The notes: generated from the letters alone by a model not told the origin. A DNA stretch of 64,000 nucleotides from Bradyrhizobium diazoefficiens (GCF_016616425.1 NZ_CP067101.1:4774001-4838000); one strand, 5' to 3'; positions 17,585 through 26,597 are shown, numbered from the stretch's first letter. Program-made: numbers and translations.

Positions 17585-18799
17585 ATGCAGGCATCTCAGC
17601 CTTCCTCCTCCCCGAAGAACGTGACAATGCAGAGCTCAAGACCCGACCGCATCCGAAGACTCCTCGCCGACCTCGTGTCGTTCGACACCGTCAGCGATCG
17701 CACGAACCTCCCCCTGATCGCGCATATCGAGAACTATCTCGCCGCGCTGGGCGTCCCGAGCGAACGCATCGTCGATGAGACCGGGCAAAAGGCCTCGCTG
17801 TGGGTCACGATCGGTCCCGAGGACCGCCCGGGCCTCGTGCTGTCCGGACATACCGATGTCGTGCCCGTCGTCGGCCAGGATTGGAGCCAGGATCCGTTCA
17901 AGCTGGTCGAGCGCGACGGCCGGCTCTATGGCCGCGGCACCACCGACATGAAGGGCTTCGTCGCGGTGTGCCTCGCCATGGTGCCCGAGATGGTGGAGGC
18001 CAAGCTCAAGACGCCGATTCATCTGGCGATCTCCTACGATGAGGAGATCGGCTGCGTCGGCGTGCGGCCGATGCTGCGCGAGATCGCGAAGAAGCGCGTC
18101 AAGCCGCTCGGCTGCTTCGTCGGCGAGCCGACCGAGATGAAAGTGATCATCGGTCACAAGGGCAAGCACGGTGTGCGCGCCACCTTTCGCGGCCTCGCCC
18201 GCCATTCCTCGATCGCGCCTGATGGCGTCAACGCGATCGAATATGCGGCCGAGCTGATCGTCGAAATCCGTCGCCGGGCCGTCCAGCTCGCCGCCGCACG
18301 GTCAACGGACAGCCTGTACGACGTCCCTCACTCGACGCTGCTCACCAGCATCGTCCATGGCGGCGCCGCGCTGAACATCGTGCCCGATACCTGCACGGTG
18401 GATTTCGAATGCCGTGGCATCGGCATCACCGAGTCGCGCGAGGTCACGGATGCGATCGTCGCCTGGGCCAGGGCCGAGCTCGAGCCGGCGATGAAGACAC
18501 GGCATCCGGAGTGCGGCATCGATTTCGAGGAGATCCTCGACTATCCCGCGCTCGATACGGCCGCCGACGCTGCGATCGTCACCCTCGCCAAGAGCCTTGC
18601 GGGGCGCAACGACCACGCCAAGGTCGCCTTCGGCACCGAGGCCAGCCTGTTCGCCAGCATGGCCGATATCCCCTCGGTGGTGATCGGCCCCGGCTCGATC
18701 GCGCAGGCGCATACGCCGGACGAGTTCGTGGAGATGGCCGAGTTGGAGAAGTGCGCGGGATTCGTAGAGAGGCTGATCGCGCATTGTGTGAAAGAATAG
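17585..18799 (+). CDS. argE: Acetylornithine deacetylase-like M20 metallopeptidase
   Basis: 404 residues from the ATG at 17585; an ATG at 17627 would remove a low-complexity leader and may be the real start. Metal-binding and catalytic motifs are SGHTDVVP, RGTTDMKGF, the glutamate pair in YDEEIGCVG, GEPTEMK and GPGSIAQAHTPDEF. These match ArgE closely, with a lid domain in the middle. The enzyme hydrolyses N2-acetylornithine to ornithine in arginine biosynthesis, though M20 relatives with other acyl-amino acids cannot be excluded. The gene is isolated between palindromic repeats, so it is not in an arg operon. Confidence 0.8.
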   Translation: MQASQPSSSPKNVTMQSSRPDRIRRLLADLVSFDTVSDRTNLPLIAHIENYLAALGVPSERIVDETGQKASLWVTIGPEDRPGLVLSGHTDVVPVVGQDWSQDPFKLVERDGRLYGRGTTDMKGFVAVCLAMVPEMVEAKLKTPIHLAISYDEEIGCVGVRPMLREIAKKRVKPLGCFVGEPTEMKVIIGHKGKHGVRATFRGLARHSSIAPDGVNAIEYAAELIVEIRRRAVQLAAARSTDSLYDVPHSTLLTSIVHGGAALNIVPDTCTVDFECRGIGITESREVTDAIVAWARAELEPAMKTRHPECGIDFEEILDYPALDTAADAAIVTLAKSLAGRNDHAKVAFGTEASLFASMADIPSVVIGPGSIAQAHTPDEFVEMAELEKCAGFVERLIAHCVKE

Positions 18800-18816
18800 C
18801 CGGAGTTCGTAGTTGA

Positions 18817-18981
18817 CTGGGTCCCGGCTTTGCGCAGCAACGCTACGCGTTGCAGCGCGTCCGGGACACGAGAGCACAGTTTAAACCATGCTGCGACGAT
18901 AAAATATGAGACCGGGAAAACCGGTCTCGTGTCCCGGACGCGGTGCGGCACGAAGTGACGCTCCGTAGAGCCGGGACCCAG
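18817..18981. repeat. Pair of oppositely oriented palindromic repeats
   Basis: One unit runs from CTGGGTCCCGGCT at 18817 to GTCCGGGACACGAG near 18873. A second unit in the reverse orientation runs from CTCGTGTCCCGGACGC near 18923 to GCCGGGACCCAG near 18981. They lie immediately left of the GIY-YIG gene. Confidence 0.85.
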
Positions 18982-19069
18982 AATGAGAGCCGGGACCCAG
19001 AATGCTTGGCGATATCTCACATACATGCAATTATAGGTAGCGACACCAGTCAATACCGATTGCCCGGAC

Positions 19070-19366
19070 ATGCCATACTTCGTCTACATCCTTGCGAGCA
19101 AACGAAATGGAACACTCTACGTCGAAGTTACAAACGATCTCGCGCGCCGCATAATGGCACACAAGGCCAAGGTCATGCCCGGCTTCACACGGCAGTATGA
19201 TGTAACTCTGCTGGTCTATTTCGAAACCTTCGAGTCGGTGCTCGAAGCGAGATCCCGCGAGCATACGCTGAAGCGTTGGCGGCGCGCCTGGAAGCTCAAG
19301 CTATTCGAAGGGCTCAATCCGGATTGGCGCGATCTCACTGACGAGCTGAATACTCTGGCGTCCTGA
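19070..19366 (+). CDS. GIY-YIG nuclease domain protein (UPF0213 type) with altered motif
   Basis: 98 residues, the normal length of single-domain GIY-YIG proteins. The N-terminal VYIL and GTLYVEVTND correspond to the two halves of the GIY-YIG motif, but the invariant glycine of the second half is glutamate (E19, codon GAA, one base from GGA). The helical arginine (LARR) and the metal-binding glutamate in SREHTLKRW are present, as is the conserved WRRAWK. It may therefore be an inactive or altered nuclease. Palindromic repeats of the same family flank it on both sides. Confidence 0.8.
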   Translation: MPYFVYILASKRNGTLYVEVTNDLARRIMAHKAKVMPGFTRQYDVTLLVYFETFESVLEARSREHTLKRWRRAWKLKLFEGLNPDWRDLTDELNTLAS

Positions 19367-19425
19367 CTGGGTCCCGGCTCTGCGGAGCAGCACTGTGTGC
19401 TGCACCGCGTCCGGGACACGAGAGA
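19363..19425. repeat. Dispersed palindromic repeat right of GIY-YIG gene
   Basis: From CTGGGTCCCGGCTCTGC to GCGTCCGGGACACGAG, same family and orientation as the unit starting at 18817. It overlaps the last bases of the GIY-YIG frame. Confidence 0.85.
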
Positions 19426-19434
19426 GTGCTAATG

Positions 19435-19461
19435 AAAAAAGCGCGGCCATATCGGCCGCGC
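19435..19461 (-). terminator. Rho-independent terminator of the phosphotransferase gene
   Basis: On the minus strand the arms GCGCGGCC and GGCCGCGC form a perfect 8-bp stem with a 5-base loop followed by six Ts, 11 bases after the stop codon at 19473. Confidence 0.9.
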
Positions 19462-19472
19462 CTTCCTCGTCC

Positions 19473-20531
19473 TTACACCGCGCCCGCCTTCTGCGCGTAG
19501 TCCCATGACGCCTGCGAGAGCGGCACGGTGCGCTTGGCGGATTCGAGCGCCTTGGCGTTGGCGGCAGTGCCATCGCGGATGCGGCCGGCGATACCCTGCG
19601 TGATGCCGGCGAGGCGGAACAGATTGTAGGAGAAGTACCAGTTGAGATCAGGCACGTTCATCTTGGTGACGTTGCAGTAGATCTGCGCGGCCTCTTCCAG
19701 GCTCGGGATGTTGAGCGCCTCGATATCGACGCCCTGCAGGCCTGGCATGATCCACTGCATCAACAAATAGGTGAAGTCGGCCATGGGATCGCCGAGCGTC
19801 GACAGCTCCCAGTCCAGCACGGCCTGCACGCGCGGTTCCGTTGCGTGGAAAATCATGTTGTCGAGGCGGTAGTCGCCGTGGACGATCGAGACGCGTGCCT
19901 GCTCCGGTACGGTCTTCGGCAGCCATTGGGCGACCTTCTCGAACTCGGGAATGTGCTGGGTCTCGGAGGCGCGATACTGCTTGGTCCAGCGGTCGATCTG
20001 CCGCGCGAAATAATTGCCGGGCTTGCCGAAGTCGCCGAGCCCGATTGCCACGGGATCGTACATGTGCAGCTTCGCCAGCGTCTCGATCTTGCTGGTGAAG
20101 ATCTTGCGGCGGTCCTCCGGCGTCTGGCTCGGCAGCGCCGGATCCCAGAACACCCGGCCCTCCTCCATCGACATGATGTAGAAGGCGGCGCCGATGACGC
20201 CGTCGTCCTCGCACAGCGCATAGGCGTGCGCGACCGGAAAGCCCTGCTTGCCGAGCGCCGCGATCACCCGGTATTCGCGATCGACCGCATGCGCCGACGG
20301 CAGCAATTTGCCGAACGGCTTGCGGCGCATCACGTAGGAACGGTTCGGCGTGTTCAGGCGATAGGTCGGGTTGGACTGACCGCCCTTGAATTGCAGGACG
20401 ACCAGCGGTCCCTCATAACCTTCGACGTTGTCGCGCATCCAGGCTTCCAGGCGCATCTCGTCGAAACGATGCCGCTCCTCGACCGGCTTGGTGCCCGAGA
20501 ACTCTTCGTCTTTCCTGACGCCGTCAGCCAC
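19473..20531 (-). CDS. Phosphotransferase family protein (ACAD10/11 kinase-domain type)
   Basis: 352 residues with an aminoglycoside-phosphotransferase fold. The ATP-phosphate loop region is FKGGQSNPTYRL, the catalytic loop is HGDYRLDN at 218-225, and the metal-binding LDWE is at 239-242. The sequence type matches the kinase domain of ACAD10/ACAD11 and the LvaA kinase of levulinate catabolism, which phosphorylate 4-hydroxyacyl-CoA. Its immediate upstream neighbour is an ACAD11-like dehydrogenase, which supports this role. It ends at a clear terminator. Confidence 0.85.
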   Translation of the reverse strand: MADGVRKDEEFSGTKPVEERHRFDEMRLEAWMRDNVEGYEGPLVVLQFKGGQSNPTYRLNTPNRSYVMRRKPFGKLLPSAHAVDREYRVIAALGKQGFPVAHAYALCEDDGVIGAAFYIMSMEEGRVFWDPALPSQTPEDRRKIFTSKIETLAKLHMYDPVAIGLGDFGKPGNYFARQIDRWTKQYRASETQHIPEFEKVAQWLPKTVPEQARVSIVHGDYRLDNMIFHATEPRVQAVLDWELSTLGDPMADFTYLLMQWIMPGLQGVDIEALNIPSLEEAAQIYCNVTKMNVPDLNWYFSYNLFRLAGITQGIAGRIRDGTAANAKALESAKRTVPLSQASWDYAQKAGAV

Positions 20532-20570
20532 GTGACGCTCCCTCTTCAGTCGAGCATGATCCTAATCGGT

Positions 20571-20597
20571 AACCGCTGACGCACTTGCGTCAAGCGG
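20571..20597. other. Hairpin between dehydrogenase and kinase genes
   Basis: ACCGCT-GACGC, loop ACTT, GCGTC-A-AGCGGT forms an 11-bp stem with one bulge in the 123-base spacer between the two cotranscribed genes. There is no T-run on the minus strand, so it is more likely an RNA-processing or attenuation structure than a full terminator. Confidence 0.5.
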
Positions 20598-20654
20598 TCA
20601 CCGCATCAGGCCCGGTCGTTTCTTCAGATCGGGAGCGCCTCTCGGCCCTCCCTC

Positions 20655-21890
20655 TCAATGATTGGGAGAATTTGCATACTTCCGAACCTCAAGCCTGGCA
20701 ATGGCGCGATTGTGCACCTCGTCCGGACCGTCGGCAAGACGGAGCGTGCGGATGTGGGCGTAGTCCTTGGCAAGCCCGGCCTCGTCCGAGACACCGGCGC
20801 CGCCAAAAGCCTGGATCGCCTCGTCGATGATCTTCAGCGCCATGTTGGGCGCGGCGACCTTGATCATGGCGATCTCGGCCTGCGCGGTCTTGTTGCCGAC
20901 CTTGTCCATCATGTCGGCGGCCTTGAGGCACAGAAGACGCGTCATCTCGATGTTGGTGCGGGCCTCGCCGATGCGCTGCTCCCACACACTGTGCTCGACG
21001 ATCTTCTTGCCGAAGGCGGTGCGCGAGGAGAGCCGCTTCACCATCTTCTCCAGCGCCTCCTCGGCCTTGCCGATGGTGCGCATGCAGTGATGGATGCGGC
21101 CCGGGCCGAGGCGGCCCTGCGCGATCTCGAAGCCGCGGCCTTCGCCGAGCAGGATGTTCTCCTTCGGCACCCGCACGTTGTCGAGCAGCACCTGGGCGTG
21201 GCCGTGCGGCGCGTCGTCGAAGCCGAACACCGGCAGCATCTTCTCGACCTTGATGCCGGGGGTGTCGAGCGGAACCAGGATCTGCGACTGCTGCTGGTGC
21301 TTGGCCGCCTTGAAATCGGTCTTGCCCATCAGGATCGCGATCTTGCAGCGGGGATCGCCGACGCCGGACGACCACCATTTGCGGCCGTTGATGACGTAGT
21401 GATCGCCGTCCTTCTCGATGCGGGTCTCGATGTTGGTGGCGTCCGATGAGGCGACCGCCGGTTCGGTCATCAGGAAGGCGGAGCGGATCTCGCCGTCCAT
21501 CAGCGGGCGCAGCCATTTGCGCTTCTGCTCCCTGGAGCCGTAGCGAATGAACACTTCCATGTTGCCGGTGTCGGGCGCGGAACAGTTGAACACTTCCGAG
21601 GCCCAGGTGATGCGGCCCATCTCCTCCGACAGCAACGCGTATTCCAGGTTGGTCAATCCCGCGCCGCGGAATTCGTCGTCCTCATGCTCGGACGGCGGCA
21701 TGAACATGTTCCAGAGGCCTTCGGCCTTCGCCTTCTTCTTGAGGTCTTCCAGGATCGGGATCACTTTCCAGCGCTCCCCACTGTGATCCTGCTGATCGTA
21801 GATCGGCACCGCCGGGCGCACATGCTTGGTCATGAAGGACCGCACGCGGTCGAGCCATTCCTTCTGCTTGGGCGACAGATCGAAATCCAT
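20655..21890 (-). CDS. Acyl-CoA dehydrogenase (ACAD11-like)
   Basis: 411 residues. FAD- and substrate-binding segments include [15 protein letters not shown] and [14 protein letters not shown], the flavin-proximal helix contains RTAFGKKI, and the C-terminal signature is [11 protein letters not shown] with DGPDEVH. These features are typical of the long ACAD10/11 branch. With the downstream kinase it could convert 4-hydroxyacyl-CoA, through a phosphorylated intermediate, into an enoyl- or 3-hydroxyacyl-CoA that enters beta-oxidation. It is transcribed divergently from the TetR gene and is its most likely target. Confidence 0.88.
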   Translation of the reverse strand: MDFDLSPKQKEWLDRVRSFMTKHVRPAVPIYDQQDHSGERWKVIPILEDLKKKAKAEGLWNMFMPPSEHEDDEFRGAGLTNLEYALLSEEMGRITWASEVFNCSAPDTGNMEVFIRYGSREQKRKWLRPLMDGEIRSAFLMTEPAVASSDATNIETRIEKDGDHYVINGRKWWSSGVGDPRCKIAILMGKTDFKAAKHQQQSQILVPLDTPGIKVEKMLPVFGFDDAPHGHAQVLLDNVRVPKENILLGEGRGFEIAQGRLGPGRIHHCMRTIGKAEEALEKMVKRLSSRTAFGKKIVEHSVWEQRIGEARTNIEMTRLLCLKAADMMDKVGNKTAQAEIAMIKVAAPNMALKIIDEAIQAFGGAGVSDEAGLAKDYAHIRTLRLADGPDEVHNRAIARLEVRKYANSPNH

Positions 21891-22040
21891 GGGACGCTCC
21901 TCGTCTTGCTTTGCGAACCTGTTTGCTTCGCGAACCTGTTTTGCGCCGGACTGTCCTCCCGCTGCGCGCAGCCCGCAAGCACGAGCTTACGGATGCTTCG
22001 GAACCGGACGTGCGAGTTGCGAACGGGTCCCGATTGCGGA

Positions 22041-22086
22041 TTGACATCTCCGGCCTTCAAACGATAGTTTCATACAACTGTTTGAA
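22041..22086 (+). promoter_or_regulatory. Candidate promoter and TetR operator
   Basis: TTGACA (22041-22046) and GATAGT (22063-22068), spaced by 16 bases, could form a promoter for the regulator gene. A perfect inverted repeat TTCAAAC-N18-GTTTGAA (22056-22086) overlaps its -10 element and lies in the divergent region facing the acyl-CoA dehydrogenase gene. This is where an autoregulating TetR protein would bind. Confidence 0.45.
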
Positions 22087-22112
22087 TTGCAACTCCCTCC
22101 TTGGAGGCGTTC

Positions 22113-22775
22113 ATGGCCAGCGATCATACGAGGTCTGCCATTCTCGCCGCCGCCGAACGGCTCTATGCCGATCGCGGCTTCGGCGACGTGACACTGCGCG
22201 ACATCGTCGCGGAGGCGGGTGTCAATCTGGCGGCGGTGAATTATCATTTCGGCTCGAAGGACGAGCTGATCGCGGAATTATTTGTCACCCGCTCGATCGC
22301 GACCAATCGCGAGCGCCTGCGCGAGTTGAAGGCGGCGGAAGAGCAAGGCGGCGGCCGCGCGCCGATCGAGGTAATCTTGCGCGCACTGGTCGGGCCGACC
22401 TTGCGCGGCTGTCTCGGCCCCGAGAACCAGCGCTCCACCGCGGCGCGCTTCATGATCCGCGCCTCGATCGAATCCGTGCCGCCGATCCGCCGCATCAAGA
22501 ACCGTGAGATCGACCATCTGCGCAAATTCGCCGGCGCGATGCGCCGCGCCCTGCCCGAGCGCAGCGACGTCGATATCTATTGGGGCCTCAACTTCGCACT
22601 CGCTATGGCGCACCACACCATCCGCGAGAGCGAGCGGCTCACGAAACTGTCGGAAGGCAAATGCGATCTCGACGACGTGGATGACGTCGTCGCCCGCGTC
22701 GTCAGCGTGGCGACGATGGCGCTGACGACGGGACGGGCGGAGGCGAAGGCGCCGTCAAGAGTGGCGGCGCGCTAA
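22113..22775 (+). CDS. TetR/AcrR-family transcriptional regulator
   Basis: 220 residues. The N-terminal helix-turn-helix reads ILAAAERLYADRGF, LRDIVAEAGVNLAAVNYHFGSKDELI, a textbook TetR DNA-binding domain. The C-terminal ligand domain resembles the DUF1956/CecR-like group and has LRKFAGAMRRALPE. GGAGG at 22103-22107 selects the ATG at 22113 over a TTG at 22101. Divergent orientation from the acyl-CoA dehydrogenase and the nearby inverted repeat suggest it represses that catabolic unit until an acyl-CoA-type ligand binds. Confidence 0.88.
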   Translation: MASDHTRSAILAAAERLYADRGFGDVTLRDIVAEAGVNLAAVNYHFGSKDELIAELFVTRSIATNRERLRELKAAEEQGGGRAPIEVILRALVGPTLRGCLGPENQRSTAARFMIRASIESVPPIRRIKNREIDHLRKFAGAMRRALPERSDVDIYWGLNFALAMAHHTIRESERLTKLSEGKCDLDDVDDVVARVVSVATMALTTGRAEAKAPSRVAAR

Positions 22776-22777
22776 CC

Positions 22778-23170
22778 TCACATCATCGCGATGCAGTCGA
22801 TCTCGATGTCGAAGGGGCCGGTCCATTCGGGGATGCAGACAAAGATTCGTGCCGGCGGCTGGTCCGGGAAGTAGCGCGCGTAGATCGCATTGAAGATGGC
22901 GAAGTGTTTTGCCGAGGTGCAATAGACGTTGCACTTCATGACGTTGTCGAGCGAGGCGCCAGCCGCCTGCAGGCACAGCTTCATCTGCTCCATGACGAGC
23001 TCGCTCTGCCGCTCGATCGGGACCTCCGCGATCTCGCCCGTCTCGGGATCGAACGGCGGCAGGCCGGAGACGAAGATCATGTTGCCGGCGCGCGTCACCG
23101 GCGAGGCCGGCGCCTTCCAGAGGTCTAGCCAGGACGAGATCGGTTCGACGCGGAGCGCTTCGCGTTTCAT
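22778..23170 (-). CDS. RidA/YjgF-family enamine/imine deaminase-like protein
   Basis: 130 residues, the standard length for the trimeric RidA fold. GNMIFVSGLPPFDPETG, MKCNVYCTSAKHFAIFN and the arginine in PPARIFV (R108), equivalent to the substrate-carboxylate-binding arginine of RidA, are visible. Such enzymes hydrolyse reactive enamines released by PLP enzymes, although many subgroups have other roles. It converges on the TetR gene with a 2-base gap between stop codons. Confidence 0.85.
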   Translation of the reverse strand: MKREALRVEPISSWLDLWKAPASPVTRAGNMIFVSGLPPFDPETGEIAEVPIERQSELVMEQMKLCLQAAGASLDNVMKCNVYCTSAKHFAIFNAIYARYFPDQPPARIFVCIPEWTGPFDIEIDCIAMM

Positions 23171-23263
23171 CGGCAGCCACCTTCGGTTCGAGCGAGAGTG
23201 GCGCCTTGCTACATCATGTTGCAGCCGGCACGCTTCGCTTCTGATCGAAGTGTGGTCAACGGG

Positions 23264-23479
23264 TCAGCCCCGCTGCGGCATCTCCTCGGCCTCTTCCTTG
23301 GCGAGCAGCAGCAGCATCTCGATGCCCATCTCGCCTTCCTGCGGCGAACGGATGAACTTTATTTCGTCGGCACTTTGCCGCAGCGCAGCAACGATGGCGA
23401 CCGCCTGATTGGCGGTGGCCGCCTCGGTCGCCAGAATTGCCTTCTGGTCCTTGGCCTGGAACCCGATCGTGTAGGACAT
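23264..23479 (-). CDS. Small conserved-looking protein, function unknown
   Basis: 71 residues; no family recognised. It begins MSYTIGFQAKDQ, has a central amphipathic helix (ATANQAVAIVAAL) and an acidic C-terminal helix (LLLLAKEEAEE). GAGG lies 6-7 bases before the ATG at 23479, which makes translation credible. It sits alone between RidA and the CoA-transferase gene, all on the minus strand. Confidence 0.55.
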   Translation of the reverse strand: MSYTIGFQAKDQKAILATEAATANQAVAIVAALRQSADEIKFIRSPQEGEMGIEMLLLLAKEEAEEMPQRG

Positions 23480-23692
23480 TCACTTTCCTCCCCGAACTCA
23501 AGTGGAGAGATCGAATCAGAGTCGCGGGCGAAGCGAAAGCCTGTGCGACTACGGACCGGAGTTATCTGGGGATTGCGGGCAAGCCTCAGGTAAGGCTTAG
23601 CCTCGCAGGCGCAGGTGACGATGGTTTTGGTCAGGCGCTGTCGCGGCGAGCCCCTCTCCCACCAGGAAAGCTCGCGCGGCGCCTCGTCGAAG

Positions 23693-24922
23693 CTAGATAG
23701 TGCCCTGCTGCTTCAACTCCTCGATCTTGCCCGCATCATAGCCGAGCTTGCCGGCCAGCACCTCCGCCGTGTGCTCGCCGAGCAGCGGCGGGGCGCGATA
23801 TTCGGTGATGGGCGTGCCGGAAAGGGTCAGCGCGTTGCGGATCAGCGAGAGATCGGGCTCGAACTTGTGCTTCGTCTTCACCCGCATGCCGCGCGACTGG
23901 ACGTGCGGATCGGAAAATACCTGCTCGAAATTGTTGATCGGCCCCGACGGCACGCCGGCCTCCTCCAGCTTGTCCAGCCAGTAGGCCACCGGCTTCTTCA
24001 GGAACAGGCCGGCGAAGATCGCCATGATCTCCTTGCCGTGCACGACGCGGTCGTTGTTCTTGATGAAGCGCTTGTCGTTGGCGAGTTCCGGCTCGCCGAG
24101 CACGGCGCAGGTGCGCTGGAACTGGCCGTCATTGCCGACCACCAGCATCAGTTCGCCATCGGTGCAGCGGAACACGCCGGCCGGCATGCCGCCATTGCCC
24201 CAGGTGCCGCGACGCGGCGGGGTCTTGCCGTTGACGAGGTAGATCTGCAGCCAGTGCGACAACGATGCGATGACGGTATCGAACAGGCAGACGTCGATGT
24301 GCTGTCCCTGCCCGCCATTGACGTCGCGATGGTAGAGCGCCGAGAGAATCCCGATCGAGGTGTTCATCCCGGTCATGTAGTCGACGATCGACGGGCCGAC
24401 CTTCATCGGGCCCTCACCCGGCTCGCCGTCCATATGTCCGGTGACGCTCATCAGGCCGCCCATCGCCTGCAGGATGGCGTCATAGCCGGCACGGGGCGCG
24501 TAGGGTCCGGTCTGGCCGAAGCCGGTCACCGAGCAATAGACGATGCCGGGATTGATCGCCTTGATCGTCTCGTAGTCGAGGCCGTAGCGCTTGAGATCGC
24601 CGACCTTGTAGTTCTCCATGAAGACGTCGACGTCCTTGGCGAGTTCGCGGATGATGGCCTGCCCTTCGGGCTTGGCGATGTTGACCGTGACCGACTTCTT
24701 GTTGCGATTGGCGCAGAGATAGAAGGAATTGTTGTTGTTGGCCTTTCCTTCCGGATCGGTCAGGTAAGGCGGCCCGAACGCGCGCGCGTCGTCGCCGGTG
24801 CCCGGCCGCTCGATCTTGATCACCTCCGCGCCCAAATCGCCCAGCATCTGGGCCGACAAGGGCCCGGCAAGCACGCGCGTGAGGTCAAGGATCTTGATGC
24901 CTGAGAGCGGCAAGGCCGACAT
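23693..24922 (-). CDS. Class III CoA-transferase (CaiB/BaiF, formyl-CoA transferase-like)
   Basis: 409 residues. The N-terminus LSGIKILDLTRVLAGP and LGDLGAEVIKIERPGTGDD are diagnostic of the family, and the catalytic aspartate of the oxalate/formate enzymes corresponds to D215 in LFDTV. Class III enzymes move CoA between carboxylic acids through acyl-Asp anhydrides. The frame is open 37 codons further upstream, but GGAGG lies 8 bases before the ATG at 24922. It likely activates the organic acid handled by the nearby SDR, kinase and dehydrogenase genes; that link is inference. Confidence 0.88.
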   Translation of the reverse strand: MSALPLSGIKILDLTRVLAGPLSAQMLGDLGAEVIKIERPGTGDDARAFGPPYLTDPEGKANNNNSFYLCANRNKKSVTVNIAKPEGQAIIRELAKDVDVFMENYKVGDLKRYGLDYETIKAINPGIVYCSVTGFGQTGPYAPRAGYDAILQAMGGLMSVTGHMDGEPGEGPMKVGPSIVDYMTGMNTSIGILSALYHRDVNGGQGQHIDVCLFDTVIASLSHWLQIYLVNGKTPPRRGTWGNGGMPAGVFRCTDGELMLVVGNDGQFQRTCAVLGEPELANDKRFIKNNDRVVHGKEIMAIFAGLFLKKPVAYWLDKLEEAGVPSGPINNFEQVFSDPHVQSRGMRVKTKHKFEPDLSLIRNALTLSGTPITEYRAPPLLGEHTAEVLAGKLGYDAGKIEELKQQGTI

Positions 24923-25098
24923 GTCGATTTCCTCCGGGGAACTGATCTTGGCGCAGCCGCTCAAAGCGGCCCGCGCTCCCTGCCGATACACCATTTTTGT
25001 GCCCCGAGCACTGCACTGGCGGCATGCGGCCATCTCCTGCCGGGCACGAAGGCCATTGCCATCAGCACTTTCCGCGCCGCGAATATTGCCTCATCGGC

Positions 25099-26301
25099 TC
25101 AGGTCACGGCCACCGCGGCCAGCCGCGGCCGCCGCCGCCCGAGCAGGATCAGGATCAGCACCGTCGCGCAGGAGAACACCAGGGTGAGACCGAGTGCGCC
25201 GCGGCTGCCGAATTCGGTGAGCAAGCCGACAAGGAGCGGCGGCGAGATCGCGGAGGCCAGATTGAGCGGCAGCGCGATCATCGACATGGCCTTGGCGAAC
25301 TCGGCCTGGTCGTAGAACACGAGCGGGATGGTGGCCCGCGCGACCGCCATCGCACCGCTGCCGGCGCCATAGAGCAGGATGAAGACCGCGACAGCCCAGG
25401 TCGCCCCCTCGCTCATCATCAGCAGCAGCATGGCTATGGGCAGCGCCGTGCCCGCAACGAGCCCGGTCGTGATCCCGTCCCACCGCCCGCCGCCGAGAAA
25501 ATCCAGCCCGCGGGCGCTGACCTGGATCACGCCCAGCATCGAGCCGAAGGCCAGCGCCTGCGCCGGCGCCAGCCCCTCCGCCCGCAGCAACTCGATCAGA
25601 ATGGCGCTGATCCCGAAATTGACGAAGGCGTTCAGCGTGATCGCGGCAACGACGAGGCCGAAGGTGCTGCGTGGAATCGCAGGGGGCGGCGACGACTTGA
25701 CCGGCTCGCCGCCATCATCCCTCGCGATCTTGCGGCGTGGCGCGAACGCATAGAGCGGAAGGCTGACGACGAGCATCATCGCGGCATAGACAAGGCACGT
25801 CCCCCGCCAGCCGAGCTGCCCGCTCAGGAACGAGGTCGTCGGCCAGAAGATGCTGCTGGAGAGGCCCGTGACCAGCATCAGGGCCCCGATCGCGTTCTTG
25901 GCCTGCCGCCCCGCGATCTCGTTCAGCATGATATAGGCGCCGGTCGACAGCGTGGCGCTGCCGGCGATACCGAGGACGATCCAGGCGGCGAAATAGAGCA
26001 TCGGCTCGCGCGCGAAGGACAGCAGCACGAAGCCCGGCGCGGTGACGACCGTGCCGACCATCATGACCGTCCGTGCGCCATGCCGCGCAAACGATTTGGC
26101 GAGCCAGGGCGCACACAGCCCCATCGAGACATAGAGAACGGACGTCCCGGCGAACACCGCCGGCAGGCTCATGCCGAGATCGGCGGCGAGATCGCGTCCG
26201 ACGATGGCGGGAAGCCCGATCGTGCCCCATCCGACCAGTTGCGTGATAGCGAGCACCAGCAGGACACCGATCAGCCTGCTGTCAGATGTCAAGAACCGCA
26301 T
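25099..26301 (-). CDS. MFS transporter, 12 transmembrane segments
   Basis: 400 residues with twelve hydrophobic helices and the inter-domain cytoplasmic loop around residues 185-215. The motif-A-like loop after helix 2 is APWLAKSFARHGARTVM. The family resembles monocarboxylate or sugar-acid MFS carriers, but substrate cannot be told from the sequence. It lies 176 bases downstream of the small-protein operon and upstream of the CoA-transferase on the same strand, so it could import that enzyme's acid substrate. Confidence 0.8.
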   Translation of the reverse strand: MRFLTSDSRLIGVLLVLAITQLVGWGTIGLPAIVGRDLAADLGMSLPAVFAGTSVLYVSMGLCAPWLAKSFARHGARTVMMVGTVVTAPGFVLLSFAREPMLYFAAWIVLGIAGSATLSTGAYIMLNEIAGRQAKNAIGALMLVTGLSSSIFWPTTSFLSGQLGWRGTCLVYAAMMLVVSLPLYAFAPRRKIARDDGGEPVKSSPPPAIPRSTFGLVVAAITLNAFVNFGISAILIELLRAEGLAPAQALAFGSMLGVIQVSARGLDFLGGGRWDGITTGLVAGTALPIAMLLLMMSEGATWAVAVFILLYGAGSGAMAVARATIPLVFYDQAEFAKAMSMIALPLNLASAISPPLLVGLLTEFGSRGALGLTLVFSCATVLILILLGRRRPRLAAVAVT

Positions 26302-26426
26302 TCCAAACGTTCGCCTGCCCGGCTGGCGCGGATCGCGCCGGTTGCGACCAGTCTTAGCCGGAGACTCGGTTCATGGACATGTCAGTTCCGAATGGCACCG
26401 CGGCGCCAGAAGCAGAGCGCGTCTGC

Positions 26427-26597
26427 TCAGGACGTGTGGCCGGGATCGATATGCTTTGGCGTCTTCTTCTCGCGCTGCGGCGTCATCTTGGCCGGATCCG
26501 GCGCACCGGGCACCCCGCGCGGACCGAGTTGGTCCCGCTGGATGTCGTCCTCGGATCGCGACGGCTCGACACCGTTTGGTTCACGAGGCTTGGTCAT
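26427..26597 (-). CDS. Small hydrophilic protein, function unknown
   Basis: 56 residues, Pro- and charge-rich (REPNGVEPSRSEDD and KMTPQREKKTPKHIDP), probably disordered. The ATG overlaps the stop of the upstream 82-codon gene by ATGA, and AAGGAG precedes it, so it is translated by coupling. No family recognised. Confidence 0.6.
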   Translation of the reverse strand: MTKPREPNGVEPSRSEDDIQRDQLGPRGVPGAPDPAKMTPQREKKTPKHIDPGHTS

